From positions 1-64,000 of the forward strand of contig CAWAQG010000003.1 in NCBI GenBank assembly GCA_963784135.1: a stretch of DNA of 64,000 nucleotides. The letters are read 5' to 3'. This stretch comes from JADFXI01 sp963784135. GTDB taxonomy: Bacteria > Nitrospirota > Thermodesulfovibrionia > Thermodesulfovibrionales > Dissulfurispiraceae. Position 1 is the first letter of the stretch. Every line of letters begins with the position of its first letter. Positions 34,156 to 41,118 of this stretch are shown one piece after another. The position numbers and the translations under genes were made by a program. Under the pieces are notes generated by a model. It did not search any database and was not told the origin of the DNA. It saw nothing but the letters and a program-made list of their open reading frames with translations.

Positions 34156-35358
34156 TTACATAACAAGGAAAGCGCACTTCAGATATTCCGTCTCGGGCAT
34201 CGATAGCAGGACCGGGTGGTCCCGCCCCTGAGAGCGCAGTTCCAGTACCCTGGCATTCCTGCCTGCATCCTTTGCCGCATGCTGAAGCATATCGAGAAAG
34301 GCCGTTTTATCCACGTGGTGAGAGCATGATGATGTGGCAAGGAGACCGTTCTTGCCGGTAATGCTCATGGCCATGGCATTTATCTCCCGGTAGCCACGCA
34401 GTCCTTCTTTAAGTTTTGCCTTGTTTTTGACAAAAGCCGGGGGATCGAGCACAACAAAATCATACATATTGCCGGAATCAACCTCTCTCTTCAGGAAATT
34501 AAATACATCCGCCTTTATAAACGCGCACTTGCCATCAACGGCATTCAGTTCGGCATTACTCTTTGTCTGCTTTATCGCCGCTTCGGAGCTGTCCACAAAA
34601 GTAACGTGCGCCCCCTTCTTCGCAAGGTGCAAACCCCAGGCCCCGGAGTAACAGAAAAGGTCCACCCCCCTGCCGCCGCTGATAAGCCCGCTGAAGGCAA
34701 TCCTGTTCTCCCTCTGGTCAAGAAAGAAGCCTGTCTTTTGCCCTGACATCGGGTCCACTTCAATATGGATGTCCCCCTCTGTAATCGATACTGCAGCGCC
34801 GGCGGTACCCCTTACCATGGTCTTTTCGAGGGCGAGCCCCTCCAGTGTCCTGTTTTGATTGTCATTCTTCAGAATAATCATTTCCGGTGACAGCATTTCA
34901 TCGAGCAAGCCCAGCAGAATGTCCCTCTGATGTTCCATACCTGCAGTCAAAAGCTGTACAACGAGACAGCCGGAGCCGGGGCCCCCGGAATATCGGAGAC
35001 TTTCCGGGGCAACGATATACCTGTCAACAATCAGGCCGGGCAGAAAGTCGCCCTCACTATAAACAAGTCTGCCTGAAACGCCCTCAGGCAAAAAACGCTT
35101 CCTGTAGCTCAAGGCGTCAGCAATCCTTTTCCTGAAGAAATCGGCATTAATTTCCTCCCTTTGCCTTGTAAGCAGCCTGACCGCAATCAGGGAGTTCGGA
35201 TTTATATATCCTGTTCCCATAAATGCCTCTTTACTGTCGTAGACTTCTACGATGCCGCCCGGTTCATGCCCTCGAGGACTCGAGGCCAGCTCATTTGAAA
35301 AAATCCATAGATGCCCGGCCAGGACCCTGCTGGTCCGCTTTAAAAAAACCTTCTCCAC
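34156..35358 (-). CDS. rlmI: Class I SAM-dependent rRNA methyltransferase, RlmI family
   Basis: A 400-residue protein with an N-terminal PUA domain (about 1-80, VFLKRTSRVLAGHLWIFSNELA) and a Rossmann methyltransferase domain. Motif I is GRGVDLFCYSGAWGLHLAKKGA and the catalytic-type motif is VLDPPAFVKNK; SSCSHHV contains the conserved Cys region. RlmI forms m5C1962 in 23S rRNA in E. coli. Family membership is firm; the precise target nucleotide here is by analogy. It is followed by the patatin gene 7 bases upstream on the same strand. Confidence 0.88.
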   Translation of the reverse strand: MEKVFLKRTSRVLAGHLWIFSNELASSPRGHEPGGIVEVYDSKEAFMGTGYINPNSLIAVRLLTRQREEINADFFRKRIADALSYRKRFLPEGVSGRLVYSEGDFLPGLIVDRYIVAPESLRYSGGPGSGCLVVQLLTAGMEHQRDILLGLLDEMLSPEMIILKNDNQNRTLEGLALEKTMVRGTAGAAVSITEGDIHIEVDPMSGQKTGFFLDQRENRIAFSGLISGGRGVDLFCYSGAWGLHLAKKGAHVTFVDSSEAAIKQTKSNAELNAVDGKCAFIKADVFNFLKREVDSGNMYDFVVLDPPAFVKNKAKLKEGLRGYREINAMAMSITGKNGLLATSSCSHHVDKTAFLDMLQHAAKDAGRNARVLELRSQGRDHPVLLSMPETEYLKCAFLVM

Positions 35359-35365
35359 CCTAATG

Positions 35366-36253
35366 CTATAACCTCCCTTCCTGCCTTAGTTTAGCTATAA
35401 TTTCCCTTATCCTCGGCAGAGCTTCCAGCGCGGCCTTCTCTCCTTCGAGAATGGCCTCATGCCGCTTGTCAAAATCGCCCGGACCGATGAGTCCCACTTT
35501 CGGTCTTATAACAACATCAGCCTTCGAAAGCTGCGCATCTGAGATCTTTGCATACATGATATTGATAGACTGAAGGATCGTGTCCATGGTGCCCTCCGGC
35601 AAAGTATTGCCGATGTCGGACGATATATCCACGGCAATGACAACATCGGCGCCCATCTTTCTCGCAGCATCCACGGCAACAGGGCTTACCACGCCGCCGT
35701 CAACATACATCCGGTTTCCTATCCTCACCGGCCTGAATATGCCGGGTATCGTGCAGCTTGCCCTGACCGCAGTACCGGTATTGCCGCTGCCGAATATAAT
35801 CTCCTGCCCATTCTGAATGTTAGTTGCAACAGCATAAAAAGGTGTCCGAAGTTTCTCCATAGGAGTGTTCTTTACTGTTCTGTTGACGTATGCCTCAAGC
35901 AGTTCACCCTTAATGAATCCATTGTCGGGAATGCTGAGATCGACGATGTCGCTTTTCTGCAAATCTATCGCCATCTGCTGAAGCTGAAAGGCATTGTAGC
36001 CGTATGCGTAAAGGCTTCCGACAAAACTTCCGGCGCTGGTACCTACTACCATATGGACAGGTATATTGTTGGACTCAAGCACCTTGAGCACGCCTATATG
36101 GGCAAACCCCCTTGACGCCCCTGCCCCCAGCACAATTGCCACCTTTGCCGGTTTCTGCTGCAGCGGCTGGACAACAGCCTCTTTGGCAGGAGCACATGAC
36201 GCCACGTTAAGCATTAAAACAAAAAGCACGGCAACCACTGTCCTGAACTGCAT
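35366..36253 (-). CDS. Patatin-like phospholipase, lipoprotein
   Basis: A 295-residue protein. The signal peptide ends in a lipobox-like LNVASCAP (Cys at about 20), so it is probably a lipoprotein. The patatin domain has the oxyanion loop GAGASRGFAHIG, the nucleophile Ser in GTSAGS and the Asp in DGG. It belongs with RssA/NTE-type esterases. The start codon of rlmI lies 7 bases beyond its stop, so it is upstream of rlmI in a two-gene unit. The substrate is unknown; phospholipid or lysophospholipid is likely. Confidence 0.9.
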   Translation of the reverse strand: MQFRTVVAVLFVLMLNVASCAPAKEAVVQPLQQKPAKVAIVLGAGASRGFAHIGVLKVLESNNIPVHMVVGTSAGSFVGSLYAYGYNAFQLQQMAIDLQKSDIVDLSIPDNGFIKGELLEAYVNRTVKNTPMEKLRTPFYAVATNIQNGQEIIFGSGNTGTAVRASCTIPGIFRPVRIGNRMYVDGGVVSPVAVDAARKMGADVVIAVDISSDIGNTLPEGTMDTILQSINIMYAKISDAQLSKADVVIRPKVGLIGPGDFDKRHEAILEGEKAALEALPRIREIIAKLRQEGRL

Positions 36254-36350
36254 ACCGCCTCCTCATCCGCCTGAAATACGCGATGCATCATAAAACAATA
36301 AACAAATAAAATATACTAAGTATTGGGAAAAAAGTTTCAGTTTTTTACTT

Positions 36351-36426
36351 TGTCATTCCGGCTTGTCCGGAATCCTTCTTAACGACTTTAATAATTGAGG
36401 AAAGATTCCGGTCAAGCCGGAATGAC
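36351..36426. repeat. Dispersed inverted-repeat element, copy 4
   Basis: TGTCATTCCGGCTTGTCCGG (36351) faces ATTCCGGTCAAGCCGGAATG (from 36405). It fills part of the 319-base gap between the patatin and Pro/Ala-repeat genes; nothing else is recognised in that gap. Confidence 0.8.
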
Positions 36427-36572
36427 AATTCAGCTTGAGGCACTTAGTCATCACATATGACACATCAGGGATTTCTTAGTAGTTTATATTAGTTCCCCTA
36501 AAAGCATCCACTGCGCGTAAAAATAAGAGATAATAAGTAAAGCCTCGTGCAGGGAATTCGTCCCCACCACTG

Positions 36573-37289
36573 CTATGCAGTTATGTCCACCACAGAGCTG
36601 GATATCGGCATGTTCATCACTTTGAAATACGCCGTAAAAAAATATTGGGACCGGACAGGATTGAGTTCCGTGGCGTTAGCGGGTTGGACGGCCTGAACAT
36701 CAGACGGCGTAGACAACAGCGCTACAGGCTCCGGCTTTGTCAAGCCTAACATCGCCTGAGCGAGGTTCTCGTTGGCCTGGAGGACACCAAGGCGTACCAC
36801 TTCCTGGAGGTTGATGAGGGCGGGCGACAAGGCCCCCAAGGTCGGCGAAACCGGGAACACCGTGAAGGCGGGAGTCGGTGCGGGAGTCGGTGCGGGAGTC
36901 GGTGCGGGAGTCGGTGCGGGAGTCGGTGCGGGAGTCGGTGCGGGAGCCGGTGCGGGAATCGGTGCGGGAATCGGTGCGGGAATCGGTGCGGGAATCGGTG
37001 CGGGAATCGGTGCGGGAGCCGGTGCGGGAATCGGTGCGGGAGCCGGTGCGGGAATCGGTGCGGGAATCGGTGCGGGAATCGGTGCGGGAATCGGTGCGGG
37101 AGCCGGTGCGGGGACCGGTATCAACAGCAGCAGCGCAGCGGCATTCTGAACACCCAGATTGTTCGCGGTAGATGCAGGGTTGTTGAGGGACGCAACCAGG
37201 TTGTTAGGTGCCGTGGCGGTATTCTGTGCCGGGTTCCCAATCAAATTGTAGCCATTAATCGGCAATATTCCGGGAATGAACACGAACAT
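36573..37289 (-). CDS. Pro/Ala-rich tandem-repeat protein
   Basis: A 238-residue protein with a central run of about 20 tetrapeptides of the form APxP, where x is Ala, Ile or Thr. The Thr units are grouped at the C-terminal end and the Ile and Ala units toward the N-terminal end. The flanks are not repetitive: an N-terminal part rich in Asn (NNLVASLNNPASTANNLGVQN) and a C-terminal part with helices. There is no signal peptide. The strand is chosen because AGAGGAG lies 4 bases before the ATG at 37289. A rigid polyproline-like spacer, as in TonB-type or surface proteins, is the most that can be said. I do not recognise a family. Confidence 0.6.
   Translation of the reverse strand: MFVFIPGILPINGYNLIGNPAQNTATAPNNLVASLNNPASTANNLGVQNAAALLLLIPVPAPAPAPIPAPIPAPIPAPIPAPAPAPIPAPAPAPIPAPIPAPIPAPIPAPIPAPAPAPTPAPTPAPTPAPTPAPTPAPTPAFTVFPVSPTLGALSPALINLQEVVRLGVLQANENLAQAMLGLTKPEPVALLSTPSDVQAVQPANATELNPVRSQYFFTAYFKVMNMPISSSVVDITA
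36871..37116. repeat. 12-bp tandem repeat, about 20 units
   Basis: Units GGTGCGGGAGTC, GGTGCGGGAATC and GGTGCGGGAGCC repeat in phase inside the Pro/Ala-rich gene. The unit length is a multiple of 3, so copy-number change would add or remove four residues without shifting the frame. Confidence 0.9.
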
Positions 37290-37595
37290 TCTCCTCTAAT
37301 ATTGGTCTCATCTCATCTGCCGGCACGTACAATTTACTGATGCCTTCTTTTGAAAAGTTTTGCTCGATCGAAAACCTGTAATCAGATATATATCACCGTG
37401 GAATCCACGTGGGAATTAGCGGATATCTGAATCTTCTGTAGGCATTTGTCCGACTCAATTTCCTGCGGACGATTTCGGGTTATTCTGCAAAAAAAGATAT
37501 CTATAATGTTGACCAGAAAAAAACAGGGCTGATTCAACCCACCATCCCTTGTTTTGTTTCCGATCGCTTCCGATAGGAGCGCCTTGAGAGGAAGG
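37290..37595. other. Intergenic region with small hairpins only
   Basis: The 306 bases between the Pro/Ala-repeat gene and the PIN toxin gene contain a short hairpin around CCGTGGAATCCACG (37396-37409) and another around CGATCGCTTCCGATAGGAGCGCC. No coding frame or known site is recognised. Confidence 0.4.
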
Positions 37596-38024
37596 TCAGT
37601 GAATTATTGTTAACAGATCTGAGGCCCTTACGATCTTGACCGACTTATATTTGGTTATATCACATAAATCTTTGTCTCCGCTTACAATAAAATCCGCTGA
37701 CGCTGCCAGAGCACACGAAATGAACTTGTCGTCATCAGGGTCCCTGCATACTCCGCTCACCTCAGCGCTTATCTCAACTATCTCAAAAAAAGGCAGCACC
37801 TCTTCTTCCATGATCGTCTTTATTTCTCCCTTTGCGAGTCTGAATTTTGGGTACTCGAGCACCTTCCTGAATTCGTCGAAGGTCTCTCTGGAGACGACCG
37901 GCACAATCTTGCCTCCTTTCCAGAGATCAACTATGCCCGCAAGTTCACCCTTGAAAAGGACCGAGGAAATGAGAACGTTGGTATCAAGGACGACTTTTCT
38001 TACCGTTTTTTCTTTCTTGCCCAC
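37596..38024 (-). CDS. PIN-domain toxin (PF13470/VapC-like ribonuclease)
   Basis: A 142-residue PIN domain. The acidic active-site residues are visible: Asp in VLDTNVLISS, Glu in SRETFDEFRKVL and Asp in CRDPDDDKFISCALAASADFIVSGDKDL. PIN toxins cut RNA, often tRNA or rRNA, with Mg2+. It overlaps the antitoxin gene upstream by 25 bases. The sequence RDPDDDKFISCALAASADFIVSGDKDL matches the 'putative toxin-antitoxin system toxin component, PIN family' group. Confidence 0.9.
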   Translation of the reverse strand: MGKKEKTVRKVVLDTNVLISSVLFKGELAGIVDLWKGGKIVPVVSRETFDEFRKVLEYPKFRLAKGEIKTIMEEEVLPFFEIVEISAEVSGVCRDPDDDKFISCALAASADFIVSGDKDLCDITKYKSVKIVRASDLLTIIH

Positions 38025-38239
38025 TTGACCGCCTCTGCAACATCACTCTCACCAATACCCAGCTTTCCCATTTTGTTTCTTATGCCCTCAAGGGTCATAT
38101 CAACAGGGGTTATTTTGACAGGCATCAGGATTATCTTCCTGTCCTTTACCGAAATGTCGAAGTATTCTGAGTCCGGGAATGCCTTGACGATCGCTTTTGG
38201 CAGCGTAAGTTGGTTTTTCGATGTCTTCTTAGCAAGCAT
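38000..38239 (-). CDS. AbrB/SpoVT-type antitoxin
   Basis: A 79-residue partner of the PIN toxin. The N-terminal swapped-hairpin DNA-binding domain reads KKTSKNQLTLPKAIVKAFPDSEYFDISVKDRKIILMPV. The C-terminal helix (RNKMGKLGIGESDVAEAVKWARKKKR) would bind and block the toxin. The overlap with the toxin gene gives coupled translation. It probably represses its own promoter, which must lie in the 172-base gap containing the palindrome at 38287-38325. Confidence 0.87.
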   Translation of the reverse strand: MLAKKTSKNQLTLPKAIVKAFPDSEYFDISVKDRKIILMPVKITPVDMTLEGIRNKMGKLGIGESDVAEAVKWARKKKR

Positions 38240-38286
38240 GTTTCCTTACCTCCTTACAATAAGGATACATTATTCTACCGACATTC

Positions 38287-38325
38287 GCAAGACCGGGTAG
38301 TGGGCGACCCACTACCCGGTCTTGC
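38287..38325. repeat. Perfect palindrome, 18-bp arms and 3-nt loop
   Basis: GCAAGACCGGGTAGTGGG, loop CGA, then the exact reverse complement. It lies between two divergent genes (antitoxin leftward, hypothetical rightward), so it is not a terminator for either. It resembles a REP-type unit or a strong operator. Confidence 0.85.
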
Positions 38326-38411
38326 CATGTTCTTTATCCTCTACCAACAACGGAATTAAATAATTGACGGCACTCAGCCGATAATATATACAGGGAACAT
38401 GGAGGTGACCT

Positions 38412-38969
38412 ATGGGACATGTAATTCCTTTGCCGGACAGGAATAAGCTAAAGTCGGCGTTCGAAGGCGATTTCACCAGTATGCTAAAAAATGTGGCGGA
38501 AATCAAAAGAGATGCACTGGGGACGGAAGATAACAGCATTTTTCAACTGAATGTGAGTTTTGAGGACCTTTTCAAGGCAAAAATAGGCTCCCTTATCATA
38601 GACCACAGGCTGCTGAATGCGGACCTGTTCCGCTGCAGCCTCTATGTAGCAAATGTCCTCGGGGAGACCCTCTCAAAAAATATCACAAGCTTTTACATGA
38701 CCGATTATTTGATCCGGGGAATCGAAGAGGAAGCCCCTGATATCCTGAAAGAAGGCGCTGACCTCTGCTGCATCATCTGCATCTTTTTTGAAGAGAGGCG
38801 CAACTGGAGAATGACGCAGGCGGGGGATTATATCAAAATGGGCATTCAGCTATATTCAATCTATTATTCCATGACGCAGAAATTAATAGCCGGGTGTATG
38901 AGCAGGAATTTTCAGGACATAATTGCCATAACGAGAAAATGCGTAGAGGATATGGAGCGGAAAGGCTGA
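38412..38969 (+). CDS. Hypothetical helical protein
   Basis: A 185-residue protein preceded by GGAGGTG, 7 bases before the ATG. It is predicted mostly helical, with no signal peptide or membrane segment. Five cysteines (in FRCSLYV, ADLCCIICIFF, AGCM, RKCV) could form disulfides or bind a metal, but no standard spacing is seen. I do not recognise a family. It is followed after a 130-base gap by the heme-motif kinase gene. Confidence 0.65.
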   Translation: MGHVIPLPDRNKLKSAFEGDFTSMLKNVAEIKRDALGTEDNSIFQLNVSFEDLFKAKIGSLIIDHRLLNADLFRCSLYVANVLGETLSKNITSFYMTDYLIRGIEEEAPDILKEGADLCCIICIFFEERRNWRMTQAGDYIKMGIQLYSIYYSMTQKLIAGCMSRNFQDIIAITRKCVEDMERKG

Positions 38970-38974
38970 TAAGT

Positions 38975-39008
38975 GTGATATAATTCGGTTATATATGTTA
39001 TATATCAC
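38975..39008. promoter_or_regulatory. Inverted repeat GTGATATA...TATATCAC upstream of the sensor kinase
   Basis: An 8-bp perfect inverted repeat with an A/T-rich centre; TATAAT at 38979-38984 falls within it and resembles a -10 box, but no good -35 lies 17 bases before it. It could be an operator for the kinase gene at 39103. Confidence 0.3.
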
Positions 39009-39102
39009 GCTTTCCGGTTATAGCAGAGGGAAGATAACGATTGCTTCTTAAACTTTCCACGCCGGCACTCAAAATAACCGTTAATTGCGTTTTGAGAAAA
39101 TA

Positions 39103-40911
39103 ATGAAGTTGTTGCCACAATATTTCGACCGCATTGCCGAATCCCTTTTTGTAAAGCTGGTCGTAATTTTCTGTCTTCTCATTATATCGGGAAGCAGCAT
39201 ATTGTGGTACATATCCAGCCGGACTGATAAAAAGGAACTGATGGGCAACTCAGTTGCCTTTATCTCATCCCTTTCCGAGATGATCCACCGAAGCATCAAT
39301 CATGACATGCTCCTCAACAACAGAACGGATATTCAGAGGGCGCTTGAATCCATCGGCGCAACACAGTCGATTACCCGCATAAGCCTGTTTGACAGAAATG
39401 GAATAATCCACTATTCGTCGGACAGGGGGACAATCGGAAGTCGTGCCGACAAGACCTTTGCCGCATGTATCGGCTGCCACACCGACCCATCACGGCCACA
39501 GGAGACGCTAATAAAAGAAAAACAGTGGACAATTTACACCGGGACTGCCGGACACAGAGTTTTAAGCTTCGTAGAACCAATCTATAACGAGCCTGGCTGT
39601 TACACAGCCCAGTGCCATGTCCACAGCAAAGACTATCGGGTCCTCGGCATCCTGATAACGGATTTCTCACTCTATTCAATCGACCGGCAGATAAATGCAA
39701 AAATGATAAGCACGGCGGTGTTCACTTTGCTGTCCCTGACTGCCGGAGCTGCCATGCTGTATCTCATATTCTGGAGATTTGTTATCAGTCCCATTAAAGT
39801 CCTTTCAAAAGGCATGGAAAAGGTAACATCAGGAGACCTTTCACAAATGGCGCCTCATACATCTAAGGACGAAATAGGTAAACTTGCCCGGACGTTCAAT
39901 ATTATGATTGGCGAGCTAAAAACCTCGAGACAGAAAATGGAAAAATGGACCCAAGCCCTTGAACAGGAAGTGGAGAAAAAAACAGCCGAGATAAAGAAGA
40001 CCCAGAGCAAGCTCATAGAGGCGGAAAAGCTTGCCGCACTCGGAAGGCTTACCGCGGATATCGCCCACGAAATAAGGAACCCCCTTTCTGCTTTGGGAGG
40101 CTTCGGACGCAGGCTTCAAAAGATCACCGTCGGTGAAAAGGAAAAGGAGTATTCGGAGATTATCGTTTCAGAGGTGGACAGACTTGAGCATGTCCTCAGG
40201 GACATTCTGACGTTTTCAAAAAAGTCTCAAATGAATTTTGATTGTATACCTATAACTGGTTTAGTCAGGGATTCCCTCGCTGCTTATGCGGAACTATGCG
40301 CTGCACACTCCCTGAATGTTGTATCTGATTTTAACACGGACCTTCCAGTCCTGATAGACAAAGTGCATATCAGGCTGGCAATAGACAATCTGATATCAAA
40401 CGCTATGGATGCCATGCCGAACGGCGGCACCCTGACGGTCAGCACAACTGAAGAGGAGTTAAACAATATAAATTACGTTGCTGTTCATGTCTCGGACACC
40501 GGCCCAGGAATACCTGATGATAAACTTATTTTGGTTTTTGAACCTTTTCATACAACAAAAATGACTCCGGACAGCACAGGACTTGGTCTTTCCATAGCGA
40601 GGAAGATCATTGGGGAGCATGGGGGGTTCATTAGGGCAAAAAACAATGACGGGCCCGGGATTACGTTCAGCCTTTATTTTCCGTACCAGAGCGATGAAGA
40701 CATGGGCAAAACGCCATGCTGGGAATTCATGAAGTGTGAAAAAGACGCTAACGGCGGGGTGCAATGCCCTGCCAGTCCCAATTTCGGCAGAGTTTGCTGG
40801 GCAGTAGCCGGTACGTTCTGCCAGGGAACGGTCCAGGGCACATTTGCCCAGAAATATGACGACTGCAAAAAATGCGAGTTTTATAATAAAGCCCTAAAGA
40901 AAGAGATATAA
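39103..40911 (+). CDS. Sensor histidine kinase with CxxCH heme motif and C-terminal two-CW domain
   Basis: About 602 residues from the chosen ATG (a TTG at 39085 is less likely). Transmembrane helices are at about 17-36 and 208-230. The periplasmic sensor between them has a c-type heme motif CIGCH (122-126) and a second CYTAQCH (CX4CH, 166-172). HAMP (about 230-285), a coiled coil and HisKA follow, with the His in DIAHEIRNPLSALGGFGRR. HATPase boxes are NLISNAMDAMPNGG, DTGPGIPD and GLGLSIARKI. The last 60 residues form a two-CW domain (CWEFMKC...CPA...RVCWAVAG...CKKCEFY) with eight cysteines. It may sense redox state or NO through heme. No response regulator is adjacent. Confidence 0.9.
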   Translation: MKLLPQYFDRIAESLFVKLVVIFCLLIISGSSILWYISSRTDKKELMGNSVAFISSLSEMIHRSINHDMLLNNRTDIQRALESIGATQSITRISLFDRNGIIHYSSDRGTIGSRADKTFAACIGCHTDPSRPQETLIKEKQWTIYTGTAGHRVLSFVEPIYNEPGCYTAQCHVHSKDYRVLGILITDFSLYSIDRQINAKMISTAVFTLLSLTAGAAMLYLIFWRFVISPIKVLSKGMEKVTSGDLSQMAPHTSKDEIGKLARTFNIMIGELKTSRQKMEKWTQALEQEVEKKTAEIKKTQSKLIEAEKLAALGRLTADIAHEIRNPLSALGGFGRRLQKITVGEKEKEYSEIIVSEVDRLEHVLRDILTFSKKSQMNFDCIPITGLVRDSLAAYAELCAAHSLNVVSDFNTDLPVLIDKVHIRLAIDNLISNAMDAMPNGGTLTVSTTEEELNNINYVAVHVSDTGPGIPDDKLILVFEPFHTTKMTPDSTGLGLSIARKIIGEHGGFIRAKNNDGPGITFSLYFPYQSDEDMGKTPCWEFMKCEKDANGGVQCPASPNFGRVCWAVAGTFCQGTVQGTFAQKYDDCKKCEFYNKALKKEI

Positions 40912-40917
40912 ATGGAA

Positions 40918-41087
40918 GGAGAAGTGGAGCACTTGTTTTTCGACGCGATGCACGGGTCTGCTGTAAAAGGGGCGAGTAACGCCGAGCCACAAATGAGAAC
41001 TGATTCAAATATCGCTGCTATGAGAAAATTGGGAATTGCCTACGAAAGTAGTTTCAGCGCGTCGAAAAACAAGTGCTCCACTTCTCC
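40918..41087. repeat. Hairpin-bounded element, copy 1 (30-bp perfect arms, 110-nt core)
   Basis: Arms at 40918-40947 and 41058-41087 are exact reverse complements. The core begins ATGCACGGGTCTGCTGTAA and contains GGGGCGAGTAACGCCGAGCC, in which GGCG and CGCC enclose AGTAA, and ends with CTAC-GAAA-GTAG then TTTCAG. The core aligns with that of the copy at 62544, but the arms do not. It starts 6 bases after the kinase stop codon. See findings. Confidence 0.85.
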
Positions 41088-41118
41088 TGTCTTCCTTGTA
41101 AAAACAACCTGACCCGCA

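Noticed and set aside
36772..37149. Long open frame on the plus strand across the APxP repeat (Gly/Val/Ala-rich)
   Set aside because: It is a by-product of the 12-bp repeat; the minus-strand frame has a good ribosome binding site and non-repeat ends.
38287..38325. Palindrome as a rho-independent terminator
   Set aside because: The two neighbouring genes diverge from it and there is no T-run after either arm.
40912..41112. A 66-codon frame directly after the two-CW kinase
   Set aside because: It lies entirely on the hairpin element, has no ribosome binding site, and its ends encode the inverted arms. It is better explained as the element itself.
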